This document shows positions 24,388-32,104 of a stretch of DNA of 64,000 bases, one piece after another. Below the pieces are notes generated by a model that made no database searches, was not told where the DNA came from, and saw only the letters and a program-made list of their open reading frames with translations. Origin of the DNA: Nocardiopsis listeri NBRC 13360 (GTDB taxonomy: Bacteria > Actinomycetota > Actinomycetes > Streptosporangiales > Streptosporangiaceae). Location of the stretch: the NCBI RefSeq assembly GCF_001570765.1, contig NZ_BCSH01000023.1, positions 1-64,000 of the forward strand. The letters run 5' to 3'. The stretch's first letter is position 1. Every line of letters begins with the position of its first letter. The position numbers and the translations under genes were made by a program.

Positions 24388-25470
24388 ATGGACCCTGCGA
24401 TACCGCTCATCATCATCGCCGTTCTCCTGGTCGCCATCGCTTTGTCGGCGATCCGTATCGTTCCCCAGGCCCGCGCCTACAACATCGAGCGCTTCGGCCG
24501 TTACATCCGCACCCTCGACCCCGGACTGAACTTCATCATTCCGGGGGTGGACCGGGTCAATTCCAAGTTCGACCTGCGCGAACAGGTCTTCAGCTCGCGT
24601 CCCCAACCCGTGATCACCGAGGACAACCTGGTGGTCAACATAGACACCGTCCTCTACTACCAGGTGACCCAGCCCAAGGCCGCCGCCTACGAGGTCGCCA
24701 ACTACATCCAGGCCATAGACCAGCTCACCGTCACCACGCTGCGCAACGTCATCGGTTCCATGGACCTGGAACGCACGTTGACCTCCCGGGAGGAGATCAA
24801 CACCCGCCTGCGCGGGGTTCTCGACGAGACCACCGGCAAGTGGGGCATTCGCATCAACCGGGTCGAGATCAAGGCGATCGACCCGCCGCCGACCATCAAG
24901 GAGGCGATGGAGAAGCAGATGCGGGCCGACCGCGACAAGCGCGCGGCCATCCTGCACGCCGAGGGTGAACGCCAGTCCCGCATCCTCAAGGCGGAGGGCG
25001 CCCGCCAGCAGGCCATCCTGGAGGCTCAGGGTGACCAGCAGGCGGCGATCCTGCGCGCCGACGGTGAGGCCAAGGCGATCGAGCAGGTCTTCCAGGCCGT
25101 GCACGCCAACGACGCCGACGCCAAGCTGCTCGCCTACAAGTACCTGGAGACCCTGCCGAGCCTCGCCGAGGGCGAGGGCAACACGTTCTGGGTGATCCCC
25201 GGCGAGTTCACCGAGGCGGTCAAGAACGTCTCCCACGCCTTCGCCGGCGACGCCGCCAAGACGGCTCCGTCCACGGAGAAGGGACAGCGGGAGGAGGGTG
25301 ACTCGGGCCCCGCGCAGATCACCGGACCGGACCCGGCCAGGTCCACCTCGTCTCAGGCGGCGGCGCAGGCGGCGGAGGCCGCCGAGAAGGCGGTCGCCGA
25401 TGCCCGGGACGACGTTCGCCGGGCCGGGGCCAACATGGGTTCGACCCCGTCCCAGCGCAAGGGCGAGTGA
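24388..25470 (+). CDS. SPFH/band 7 (stomatin/QmcA-like) membrane protein
   Basis: This 360-residue protein has one N-terminal membrane segment (IPLIIIAVLLVAIALSAI) and a band 7/SPFH domain (RAYNIERFGRYIRTLDPGLNFIIPGVDRV to ELSGMS-type ERTLTSREEINTRL). A long coiled coil follows (KEAMEKQMRADRDKRAAILHAEGERQSRILKAEG). It then shows the usual alanine-rich C terminus and a variable acidic tail rich in Ala/Lys. This arrangement is typical of the QmcA/stomatin group that forms oligomeric membrane scaffolds. It forms an operon with the NfeD gene upstream. The last 70 residues (AAQAAEAAEKAVADARDDV) are low complexity. Confidence 0.92.
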   Translation: MDPAIPLIIIAVLLVAIALSAIRIVPQARAYNIERFGRYIRTLDPGLNFIIPGVDRVNSKFDLREQVFSSRPQPVITEDNLVVNIDTVLYYQVTQPKAAAYEVANYIQAIDQLTVTTLRNVIGSMDLERTLTSREEINTRLRGVLDETTGKWGIRINRVEIKAIDPPPTIKEAMEKQMRADRDKRAAILHAEGERQSRILKAEGARQQAILEAQGDQQAAILRADGEAKAIEQVFQAVHANDADAKLLAYKYLETLPSLAEGEGNTFWVIPGEFTEAVKNVSHAFAGDAAKTAPSTEKGQREEGDSGPAQITGPDPARSTSSQAAAQAAEAAEKAVADARDDVRRAGANMGSTPSQRKGE

Positions 25471-25502
25471 GGCCGACCGGACGGAAACGACGACGATGAC
25501 GG

Positions 25503-25527
25503 TGGCCGCCCCGACAACGGGCGGCCA
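25503..25527. terminator. Convergent hairpin between the SPFH and reductase genes
   Basis: TGGCCGCCC pairs with GGGCGGCCA around a six-base loop, lying between the two convergent genes. It could terminate both. Confidence 0.6.
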
Positions 25528-25545
25528 TCGCCATCGCGTGGGTCC

Positions 25546-26511
25546 TCAGACCAGCAGCAGTTTGCCGGTGGTGGTGCGCGAGGTGAGGTCCTCGTGTGCC
25601 CGGGCCGCTTCCTCCAACGGGTAGCGGCCGCCGACCCGCACGTCCAGACGCCCCTGCTCGACCAGCTCGAACAGGTCGCGGGCCCGGCCCAGCAGCTCCT
25701 CGCGGTCGGTGACGAAGTGCGCGAGGGAGGGGCGGCTGAGGTAGACCGAACCGGCGCTGTTGAGCCGCTGCGGGTCCACCGGTTCCACCAGGCCGCTGGA
25801 CTGCCCGAATAGGGCCAACACCCCGCGTGGGCGCAGCGAGGCCAGGCTCGCGTCGAAGGTGTCCTTGCCGACGCCGTCGTAGACCGCCGCGACGCCTTCG
25901 CCGTCGGTGAGGTCACGGACGGCTTCGGCCACCGGGGTCTCGGTGTAACGAACGATCTCGTCGGCGCCGGCCGCGCGGGCGATGGCCTCCTTGGCCTCCG
26001 TGGAGACGGTGCCGATCACCCGGGCGCCACGGGCCTTGGCCAGCTGGGTGATGAGCAGTCCGGTGCCGCCCGCGGCTGCGTGCACCAGGATGGTCTCGCC
26101 CTCGGCCACCGGGTGCACCGAGTAGGTGAGGTAGTGGGCGGTCATGCCCTGGAGCAGCAGCGCGGCGGCCTGTTCGTCGGCGACCCCGTCGGGGACGGGG
26201 ACCGCCAGGTCGGCGTCGACGGTGGCGCGGTCGGCGTACCCGCCGGGTGACATCGCCCAGCCTACGCGTTGCCCCACCTTCAGGTCGGTGACACCATCAC
26301 CGACCGCCGTGATCGTGCCCGAGGCCTCCATGCCCGGAACGAACGGCAGGTCCACCTTGTAGACGCCGCTGCGTTGGTAGACGTCGATGAAGTTGACGCC
26401 CCGGGCGGCCACGTCCAGGAGGACCTGGCCCGGTCCTGGGGTCGGGTCGTCGATCTCCTGTGTGCGTAGGACCTCGGGTCCGCCGAACTCCTCCATCACG
26501 ATGGCGCGCAT
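25546..26511 (-). CDS. NADPH:quinone oxidoreductase (zinc-free MDR family)
   Basis: This 321-residue member of the medium-chain reductase family catalyses NADPH-dependent reduction of quinones or similar substrates. Family signatures visible are MRAIVMEEFGGPEVL, the GVNFIDVYQRSGVY segment (no zinc ligands), FVPGMEASGTI, the ALLLQGMTAHYL segment and the nucleotide-binding AAAGGTGLLITQLAKARGARVIGT. The C terminus IPLEEAARAHEDL-type (YPLEEAARAHEDLTSRTTTGKLLLV) is standard. It starts at ATG 26511. It is monocistronic and convergent with the SPFH gene. The exact substrate is unknown. Confidence 0.92.
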   Translation of the reverse strand: MRAIVMEEFGGPEVLRTQEIDDPTPGPGQVLLDVAARGVNFIDVYQRSGVYKVDLPFVPGMEASGTITAVGDGVTDLKVGQRVGWAMSPGGYADRATVDADLAVPVPDGVADEQAAALLLQGMTAHYLTYSVHPVAEGETILVHAAAGGTGLLITQLAKARGARVIGTVSTEAKEAIARAAGADEIVRYTETPVAEAVRDLTDGEGVAAVYDGVGKDTFDASLASLRPRGVLALFGQSSGLVEPVDPQRLNSAGSVYLSRPSLAHFVTDREELLGRARDLFELVEQGRLDVRVGGRYPLEEAARAHEDLTSRTTTGKLLLV

Positions 26512-26617
26512 GTCGTCTCGTCCTCCCTGTCGCGGTGACCGTGGCCCCGACGCTAACGCGCCCGCCGCCGGGATGGAACGCTCACCTCGGGGCCGGGCGG
26601 TATCGAGGACGGGCCCG

Positions 26618-28801
26618 CTACTCGGCGTCGATGCGGTGCAGTGCGAAGTCGGTGTAGGCCACGACGATCGATTCGTTGCCGGAGGCGGCCCGTTGGATCA
26701 GCCCGATCTGGCGTCGCTCCTCATCGTCCAGGTCGGTGTCGTCCGGTAGCGGTTGCTCGTCCACGGTGCTCAGCGCGAGCTCGTCGTTGATCCACAGCCG
26801 CAGGTCCATGTACGGGTCATCGCCCTCCTCGCTCACGTGCTCGCAGGAGAACTTGAGGTTGTTGGTGACCAGGTCGCTCAGGTTCGCGTCATAGGGCAGA
26901 CCGGTGACCTCGGTCTCCTCGTCGAACAGGTCGTAGGTTCGGAAACCCTTGATCTCGGTGCTGGAGGCGAGCGCGGTGCTGCCGCTCTCCTCGGTCACCC
27001 GACGGATCTGCGCCTCGCCGCCGTCCAGGCGGACCTGCGCTTCGTACAGGGTGTCCTCATCGCTCTCTTGGCCCCAGCAGTAGGCGCCCGTGGTGGCTTC
27101 GTTCGGGCCCGAGAGGGGCGCCAAGGTGGTGCTGATGAGGACCCGTGGGGGTGTCTCCCCGTTGAAGGGGACGAGCGTGCTCTGGCTTTCCTGGAAGGAG
27201 GAGTTGATCGCGAGCAGCATGGCGTTCTGCTCGTCCCAGTATCCGACGTTGTTCATGTCGGAGATCTGGGGATCGAAGTTGTAGGCTCCTGGCCAGTCGG
27301 GATCCGTGGCGAAATCGGTCGTGTAGATACTCGTGCTGTTCTCCGGAGGGGACTCCGAGCCGGAGAACAACACGACGCCACCGACCGTGGCGATCAGCAG
27401 CAGCGCGGCCACACCACCGCCGACGAGCATGAGCTTGCGGCGGCCGCCACCGGAGGCACCGTTCACCGGCCGTCCGGGAGCGTTCGGGCCGCTGGGAACA
27501 CCGGGTCCGCCCGGACCTCCGTGCATCCCGTACACGGGCTGCGCGTGGCCGCCGTTGGGCCACTGCCGACCCTGTCCGGGGGCCGGAACGTGTCCGCCAT
27601 GGGGCCCTTGGCCGTGTTGGGGACCCGACCGTGGGTTGGCGCCGTGCGTCCCCATCGGAGCCTGCGGTCCCTGCGCTCCCTGTTGGTGGGCCTGGTGCTG
27701 TGGGAAGGCCTGGGCCCCGGACGGCCCCTGGAACCCGGGCGGTCCCTGTGGAGCCGGACCGTTCTGGTGCGTCTGCTGTGTGTTCGGTGCGGTCGGCCGC
27801 ACCATGGTGGGCGGTACGGCAGGGACGGGGGCCCTTCCCTGGTCGCCGGGGACGGGGGCCGTTCGCTGCGGACCGGATTCCTCCGGCGGCGGGGTGCCCG
27901 CCACCGGAGCGCTGCTGGGCGGGGCCCAGGAGGTGCTGATGGTCCGTCGTACCTCCGACTCCTCAGGGTCCTCCTGGCCGGTCAGCTTGGCCAGTAGTTG
28001 CTGGGAGGAGGGACGGTTGGCGGGGTTCTTGTCCAGCGCGGTCCCGACCAGTTCCAACAGGCTCGGGTCCAACCCGTCCAGCTTGGGTGCGGCGGAGGAG
28101 ATGTTGTGCAGGACCGCCGGGACCGTCGCCGCGTCGAAGGGTGCCTCGCCGGTGCCGGCGAACGCCACCAGGCACCCCCAGGCGAAGATGTCCGCGGCCG
28201 GTGTGGCCCGCTCGCCCAGGATCAGCTCCGGTGCCATGTAGGAGGGCGTACCCATGAGCTGACTGGAACGGGTGATGCCGCCGCCGGCGTCGTCCATGGC
28301 GCGGGCGATGCCGAAGTCGATCACCTTCGGGCCCACCGTGGACAGGAGGACGTTGGCGGGCTTGAGGTCGCGGTGGACCACCCCGGAACCGTGGATGGCG
28401 GTCAACGCCGCGGCCACGCCCATCGCCAGACCTTCGAGGGTGCCGCCGTGCATCGGACCCTGCGCGCGCACCGCCTCGTCCAGGTTCGGGCCGGCCACGT
28501 ACTCCGACACGATGAACAGTGGCTCGCCCTCCAACCGGGCGTCGATGACCCCGGCCGTGGAGAAACGGGCGACCCGTCGCGCCGAGTCCACCTCGCGGGC
28601 GAACCGCTTGCGGAACGACTCGTCGTCGGCGAGGTCCGGGTGGATCAGCTTGACGGCGACGGGGCGGCCGCCGGGACCCTCGGCGAGGTAGACGGTGCCC
28701 ATGCCACCGCGTCCGAGCCGACCGACGATGCGGTAACCGTCGAGTTCACGCGGGTCGCCCGCGCGCAGGGGTTTGCCGCTTGAGTGGCCGTTGGACGTCA
28801 C
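26618..28801 (-). CDS. Transmembrane Ser/Thr protein kinase
   Basis: This 727-residue PASTA-less eukaryotic-type kinase has its kinase domain at about residues 20-280: GRLGRGGMGTVYLA glycine loop, VAVKLI lysine, VVHRDLKPANVLL catalytic loop, DFGIARA and APELI. A long Pro/Gln/Gly-rich linker (290-450) leads to a single membrane helix near 456-480 (KLMLVGGGVAALLLIATVGGVVLF) and an extracellular domain of about 245 residues with several cysteines, which probably senses a ligand. The start ATG is at 28801. A perfect 16-base palindrome lies just upstream. It is monocistronic. Substrates are unknown. Confidence 0.93.
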   Translation of the reverse strand: MTSNGHSSGKPLRAGDPRELDGYRIVGRLGRGGMGTVYLAEGPGGRPVAVKLIHPDLADDESFRKRFAREVDSARRVARFSTAGVIDARLEGEPLFIVSEYVAGPNLDEAVRAQGPMHGGTLEGLAMGVAAALTAIHGSGVVHRDLKPANVLLSTVGPKVIDFGIARAMDDAGGGITRSSQLMGTPSYMAPELILGERATPAADIFAWGCLVAFAGTGEAPFDAATVPAVLHNISSAAPKLDGLDPSLLELVGTALDKNPANRPSSQQLLAKLTGQEDPEESEVRRTISTSWAPPSSAPVAGTPPPEESGPQRTAPVPGDQGRAPVPAVPPTMVRPTAPNTQQTHQNGPAPQGPPGFQGPSGAQAFPQHQAHQQGAQGPQAPMGTHGANPRSGPQHGQGPHGGHVPAPGQGRQWPNGGHAQPVYGMHGGPGGPGVPSGPNAPGRPVNGASGGGRRKLMLVGGGVAALLLIATVGGVVLFSGSESPPENSTSIYTTDFATDPDWPGAYNFDPQISDMNNVGYWDEQNAMLLAINSSFQESQSTLVPFNGETPPRVLISTTLAPLSGPNEATTGAYCWGQESDEDTLYEAQVRLDGGEAQIRRVTEESGSTALASSTEIKGFRTYDLFDEETEVTGLPYDANLSDLVTNNLKFSCEHVSEEGDDPYMDLRLWINDELALSTVDEQPLPDDTDLDDEERRQIGLIQRAASGNESIVVAYTDFALHRIDAE

Positions 28802-28825
28802 AGTCGAGGGTCCTCACAAATCGTG

Positions 28826-28841
28826 TGATAAGCGCTTATCA
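28826..28841. promoter_or_regulatory. Perfect 16-bp palindrome upstream of the kinase gene
   Basis: TGATAAGCGCTTATCA is a perfect palindrome centred about 32 bases before the kinase start codon. Its position and symmetry fit a dimeric repressor operator. The regulator is unknown. Confidence 0.45.
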
Positions 28842-29091
28842 GCGTACCGACGCCGGCACCGGGCGTGTTCCGAAGGGGTGTGATCCCACCGAAGTCGAAA
28901 CGGTTCTGTCCGCGGTGGTCGTCGAGGTGGGGGAAAGCGGGGGTGGTGCCGTGGCCGGTCGTCGAGGATCTCATCGCCCCGGAAGCTCTCGAACAGCATC
29001 CGGAGCGGTGACGTGCTCTGGTCCCGGGAGAACGGCACGGCCTGGCGCCGGGTTCCAGGGTGATCGCGGGTCCGTGGCCCGGGGGTTCCTC

Positions 29092-29146
29092 GGTTCCACG
29101 GATGGTTCCACGGGTGGTGACGTCGTCGCGGTGGAAACAGTTCCAC
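29092..29146. repeat. Repeated TTCCACGG motifs with an inverted repeat
   Basis: TTCCACGG occurs three times (29094-29101, 29106-29113, 29141-29148), and the last copy is part of the inverted repeat GTGGAAACAGTTCCAC (29131-29146). All lie in the intergenic region before the DUF6504 gene. Regulatory binding is possible but unproven. The rest of 28842-29091 holds nothing that I can support. Confidence 0.35.
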
Positions 29147-29168
29147 GGAGGCTTCCCCTTCGCTAGTA

Positions 29169-29186
29169 TTCGATCACACGTTCGAA
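29169..29186 (+). promoter_or_regulatory. SOS/LexA-like box upstream of the DUF6504 gene
   Basis: TTCGATCACACGTTCGAA differs by one base from the actinobacterial LexA consensus of the form TCGAAC-N4-GTTCGA. It lies about 80 bases before the DUF6504 start codon, so it would suit a DNA-damage-inducible promoter. Confidence 0.5.
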
Positions 29187-29266
29187 TGCCTGTTCGTACT
29201 TCCCCGCGGGTGGGCACCCCGGCGGTGCGCCCTGACGCCGCCGGACGCCGAACGAGGAGTCGGTCG

Positions 29267-29554
29267 ATGCTTGGGGGAACGGTTGTGGGGCGGTACTACG
29301 GATCGGACGTCACGGTCGTGGAGGACGACGGCAGACCCACCCGCTTCGTGTGGGACGGGCGGGTCTACGGGGTGCGCAGGATCATCGACCAGTGGGTGAC
29401 CCTGCGTCGTGACTGGACACCGGGTGAGAGCTCCCAGGTGCCCGAATGCCGGCACTGGAGGGTCGAGGCCGGTTCGGCCTACTCCCAGGGGGTGTACGAA
29501 CTCCGGCACGACACCACCACCGGTGGGTGGCTGCTCTCCCGGGTGTGGGGATGA
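29267..29554 (+). CDS. DUF6504-family small protein
   Basis: This is a 95-residue protein of a compact, beta-rich type: GRYYGSDVTVVEDDGRPTRFVWDGRVYGVRRIIDQWVTLRRDW, then HWRVEA and YELRHDTTTGGWLLSRVWG. I recall DUF6504 genes in actinobacteria next to error-prone DNA polymerase genes (Y-family/ImuB), which makes the LexA-like box upstream meaningful; here it stands alone. I use ATG 29267, with GAGGAG about eight bases upstream. The open frame extends much further back but is not coding-like. It is followed by a terminator. Confidence 0.8.
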   Translation: MLGGTVVGRYYGSDVTVVEDDGRPTRFVWDGRVYGVRRIIDQWVTLRRDWTPGESSQVPECRHWRVEAGSAYSQGVYELRHDTTTGGWLLSRVWG

Positions 29555-29569
29555 TCCGGGAGGTAAGAC

Positions 29570-29609
29570 GGGACGGCCGGGCCGGTGCCACCACCGACCC
29601 GGCCGTCCC
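29570..29609. terminator. Hairpin between the DUF6504 and GNAT genes
   Basis: A perfect 12-bp stem (GGGACGGCCGGG with its complement) with a 16-base loop lies between two convergent genes, immediately next to the GNAT stop codon. Confidence 0.7.
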
Positions 29610-29612
29610 CGT

Positions 29613-30197
29613 CTATGGCGTCGTCTTCAGGTCCGTCGGCAGGAGACTGTAGACGGCCAGGTCGGTGCGGCCCTCGTTCAACGGCATCGCGTTGCGCTCC
29701 ACCCCCTCGTGGACGAATCCGGTGGACTCGGCCACCCGACGAGAGGCGATGTTGCCCACCGCGGCCTTCAGTTCGATCCGTTGGAATCCTTGGTCGATCG
29801 CCCAGCGGGACACCGCCACGACCGCTTCGGCGGCGTAGCCACGGCCCCGCCCCCACGGCGAGATCCAGTAGCCGACCTCGGTCACCTTCGCAGGCCACTC
29901 GGTGCGCAGCAGGGCCAACGAACCGACGAACCGGCCGCCCTCGCGCTCCAGCAGGGCCCAGTGCTGGCCGTCACCGGAGGTACGGATGCCCGGCGCCAGG
30001 CGTAGGCAGAAGTCCTCCGCGTTCTCCCGGGTGTAGGGCTCTCCGGGGGCCGGCAGCGGAACCCACCGCTGAAGGTCGGGGTCCACACACGATGTGTACA
30101 CGTCGTCGATGTCGCGTTCGAGTACCGATCGCAGCCGGAGCCGCTCGGTCTCCAGGATGACCGAGGGCATGGTCGGCGTGCTCTGAACGGTGGTCAT
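29613..30197 (-). CDS. GNAT acetyltransferase, RimJ/RimL-like
   Basis: This 194-residue protein has the RimJ/RimL type GNAT layout: ILETERLRLRSVLERDIDDVYTSCVDPDLQRWVPLP, EVGYWISPWGRGRGYAAEAVVAVSRWAIDQGFQRIELKAAVGNIASRRVAESTGFVHEG. The acetyl-CoA-binding loop is RGRGYA. Such enzymes acetylate ribosomal-protein N termini, amino acids or antibiotics, and the substrate cannot be told here. I use ATG 30197; the frame is open further upstream but without a coding pattern. It is convergent with the DUF6504 gene. Confidence 0.85.
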   Translation of the reverse strand: MTTVQSTPTMPSVILETERLRLRSVLERDIDDVYTSCVDPDLQRWVPLPAPGEPYTRENAEDFCLRLAPGIRTSGDGQHWALLEREGGRFVGSLALLRTEWPAKVTEVGYWISPWGRGRGYAAEAVVAVSRWAIDQGFQRIELKAAVGNIASRRVAESTGFVHEGVERNAMPLNEGRTDLAVYSLLPTDLKTTP

Positions 30198-30364
30198 GGT
30201 GGAGTCGAACCCTCTTTCCTCGAATCGCGCCGCGCACCCACGGCGTGGCGGCGGCTGCTCACGATAGCCGCGCCGGCCATGGCCGGCGCAACCGGATATC
30301 GCGAGGATCACCGCCGTGACCTGCGGTGGGAGAAATCCGCCACAGGGGCCGCGCGAGACGTTCC

Positions 30365-31480
30365 CTAGAGCAGGCCGTGTGCCACCCGCTCTCGGATGGC
30401 CGAGTCGAACACGTCGGCGAAGGCGTTGCCGGGGCATTCGGTGTCCAACCAGTCCCGGTGCCGGGCCAGTGCCTCCTGCGGGGTGACCGCGCCGGTGTCC
30501 GGGTTCACGTACTCGATCTCCCGGGCCGGGTCCACGCCGGTCAGCGCGCACAGCACCCGCAGCACCGTCACCAGCGAATCCTGGGCGGCACGTGTGGGCA
30601 CCTCGTGGGTGAAGTCGCCGAGCAGACACACCCCGACGTTGGCGTGGTTGAAGCCCGCCGCGTGGCCGGCGGTCACCGAACGGGCGCGGCCGGGCAGCGG
30701 TACTCCGGAGAAGACCGGGATCCCGTCCTCGCCCGAGTGCCGACCCTCGTAGACCACGCCGTCGGGGTCGATGAGCAGGTGGTAACCGATGTCGCCCCAA
30801 GCCTGCTCGGCCGCGTGGAGCCGATACACCGCACGCACGTCGGCGGCGTGGTCGTCGGTGGTCGCCATGGCCGTGTGGTGCACGGTCAACGCCTGGACCC
30901 GGTGGAACTCGGCCGGCCACAGGTCGTCGCCGTCCTCGTCGAAGCGCAGGGATTCGTCCGCGCCCCAGCCCGCCCGCGTGCGCACCGGCAACAGGGAGGT
31001 GCCCGACAACGACCGGTACTCGCCGCCCTCGGCGCGGAGCGTGGTCCGCTCCGGCCCACCGAAGGCGAGCGGTTCGCCGTCGCGGACGTTCACCGCGGTC
31101 AGGTCGGAACCGTCGGCGCCGCGTACCTGGTAGCCGATCGCGCCTTCCGGGGCGCGCACCATCGCGGTCGAGTCCGGGTCGAGGTGGTCCGGTCCTTCTG
31201 TGTGGAAGCGCAGGTCACGCCAGGACCCCCACCCGTCGGGGAGCTCGAAGCGCACCGACGCGCCGGAGACCCGCTCCGGCGACCGGGAGACGGAGACCAG
31301 GTCGAAGCGGCGGTCGGGGCGTACGGGGGAGCCGGTGGAGGTGGTGGTCTCGGTGAGCACGCGGGGGACGGCCCGGGTGTCGGAGCCCTGCGCCGAAGCG
31401 GCCGTAGGGGTGAGCAACGCGGGGGCCAAGGAGCCGAGGCCCGCCGCCGTGGCGGTGGTCAGGAAGGTGCGCCGTCGCAT
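30365..31480 (-). CDS. Tat-exported N-acetylmuramoyl-L-alanine amidase (PGRP-like)
   Basis: This 371-residue secreted enzyme cleaves the bond between muramic acid and the stem peptide. A Tat signal is clear (MRRRTFLTTATAAGLGSLAPALL, cut after about residue 30). The first 150 residues form a beta-rich extra domain, and the amidase_2/PGRP domain covers residues about 160-350. It has TVHHTAMATTDDHAADVRAVYRLHAAEQAWGDIGYHLLIDPDGVVYEGR, the GHAAGFNHANVGVCLLGDF block, and RHRDWLDTECPGNAF. The zinc ligands His (VHHT), His (GHA) and the Cys-Pro segment follow the PGRP pattern. The start is ATG 31480. It is probably involved in cell-wall turnover. Confidence 0.9.
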   Translation of the reverse strand: MRRRTFLTTATAAGLGSLAPALLTPTAASAQGSDTRAVPRVLTETTTSTGSPVRPDRRFDLVSVSRSPERVSGASVRFELPDGWGSWRDLRFHTEGPDHLDPDSTAMVRAPEGAIGYQVRGADGSDLTAVNVRDGEPLAFGGPERTTLRAEGGEYRSLSGTSLLPVRTRAGWGADESLRFDEDGDDLWPAEFHRVQALTVHHTAMATTDDHAADVRAVYRLHAAEQAWGDIGYHLLIDPDGVVYEGRHSGEDGIPVFSGVPLPGRARSVTAGHAAGFNHANVGVCLLGDFTHEVPTRAAQDSLVTVLRVLCALTGVDPAREIEYVNPDTGAVTPQEALARHRDWLDTECPGNAFADVFDSAIRERVAHGLL

Positions 31481-31712
31481 GTGTGTCCGTTCTGTTCGCC
31501 GACTGTGTTCATCGCGGGGCAGGGCGTCAGGGGGACGGGGACCGCAACAGCCTGCCACATGCCTGTGACGTACGACACGTGAGTGCTTCCTGGGGGTCCG
31601 AAGTGACCGGAGGCGGAGACGGCGAGCACGGAGGAGAGGGCCACCACGACCTGCGCCACCACGGCGACACGGAGGGGGACCCGGTCTGATCGACCTGACC
31701 GGGGAACGTCGC

Positions 31713-31955
31713 GTGCCCACCGAGGACCTGGAAAACCACGGACCCACCGTCATCCCTTGCTCGAGAGCATCATTTTCGCTGGTCAAAGCATTGGGCGGGG
31801 AATCGCTGTGGCTTCGCTCGAGCGAGGAGGGCATCGCGGTCCGCCGCGGTGACGGCTTTCCGGTCCTGGGGCCGGAACGGTTCCGTGGAATGGTGCGGGA
31901 CTCCGGTACACGGCGCGCGCTGACGCGGACTCTGGCACAGTTGACGGTGACTTGA
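31713..31955 (+). CDS. Uncertain 80-residue ORF
   Basis: This frame encodes a hydrophilic protein (VPTEDLENHGPTVIPCSR to RALTRTLAQLTVT) with no recognisable domain. The frame is open upstream through LIDLTGERR. A strong GGAGGGGG at 31671-31678 precedes a CTG at 31686, so a non-standard start may be in use; otherwise GTG 31713 has no clear ribosome-binding site. It lies between divergent amidase and bluB-cobT genes, where the sequence could also be non-coding. Confidence 0.3.
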   Translation: MPTEDLENHGPTVIPCSRASFSLVKALGGESLWLRSSEEGIAVRRGDGFPVLGPERFRGMVRDSGTRRALTRTLAQLTVT

Positions 31956-32104
31956 GGGCCCGGCGGTGTGCCGGGAACGGGTTGCCCGGGGTCGGCAGGA
32001 CCCCCGCTGAGCGGCGCGAACGCCGCGGACTACGCTGGTCCGGATCCATCTCGGACAGGGCCCGAACGGGCAGCCCACGGACCTCATGCCTTCGGGGAGC
32101 GACC

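Noticed and set aside
31600-32104. A cobalamin riboswitch upstream of bluB-cobT
   Set aside because: No B12-box sequence or the expected multi-arm arrangement could be found by eye.
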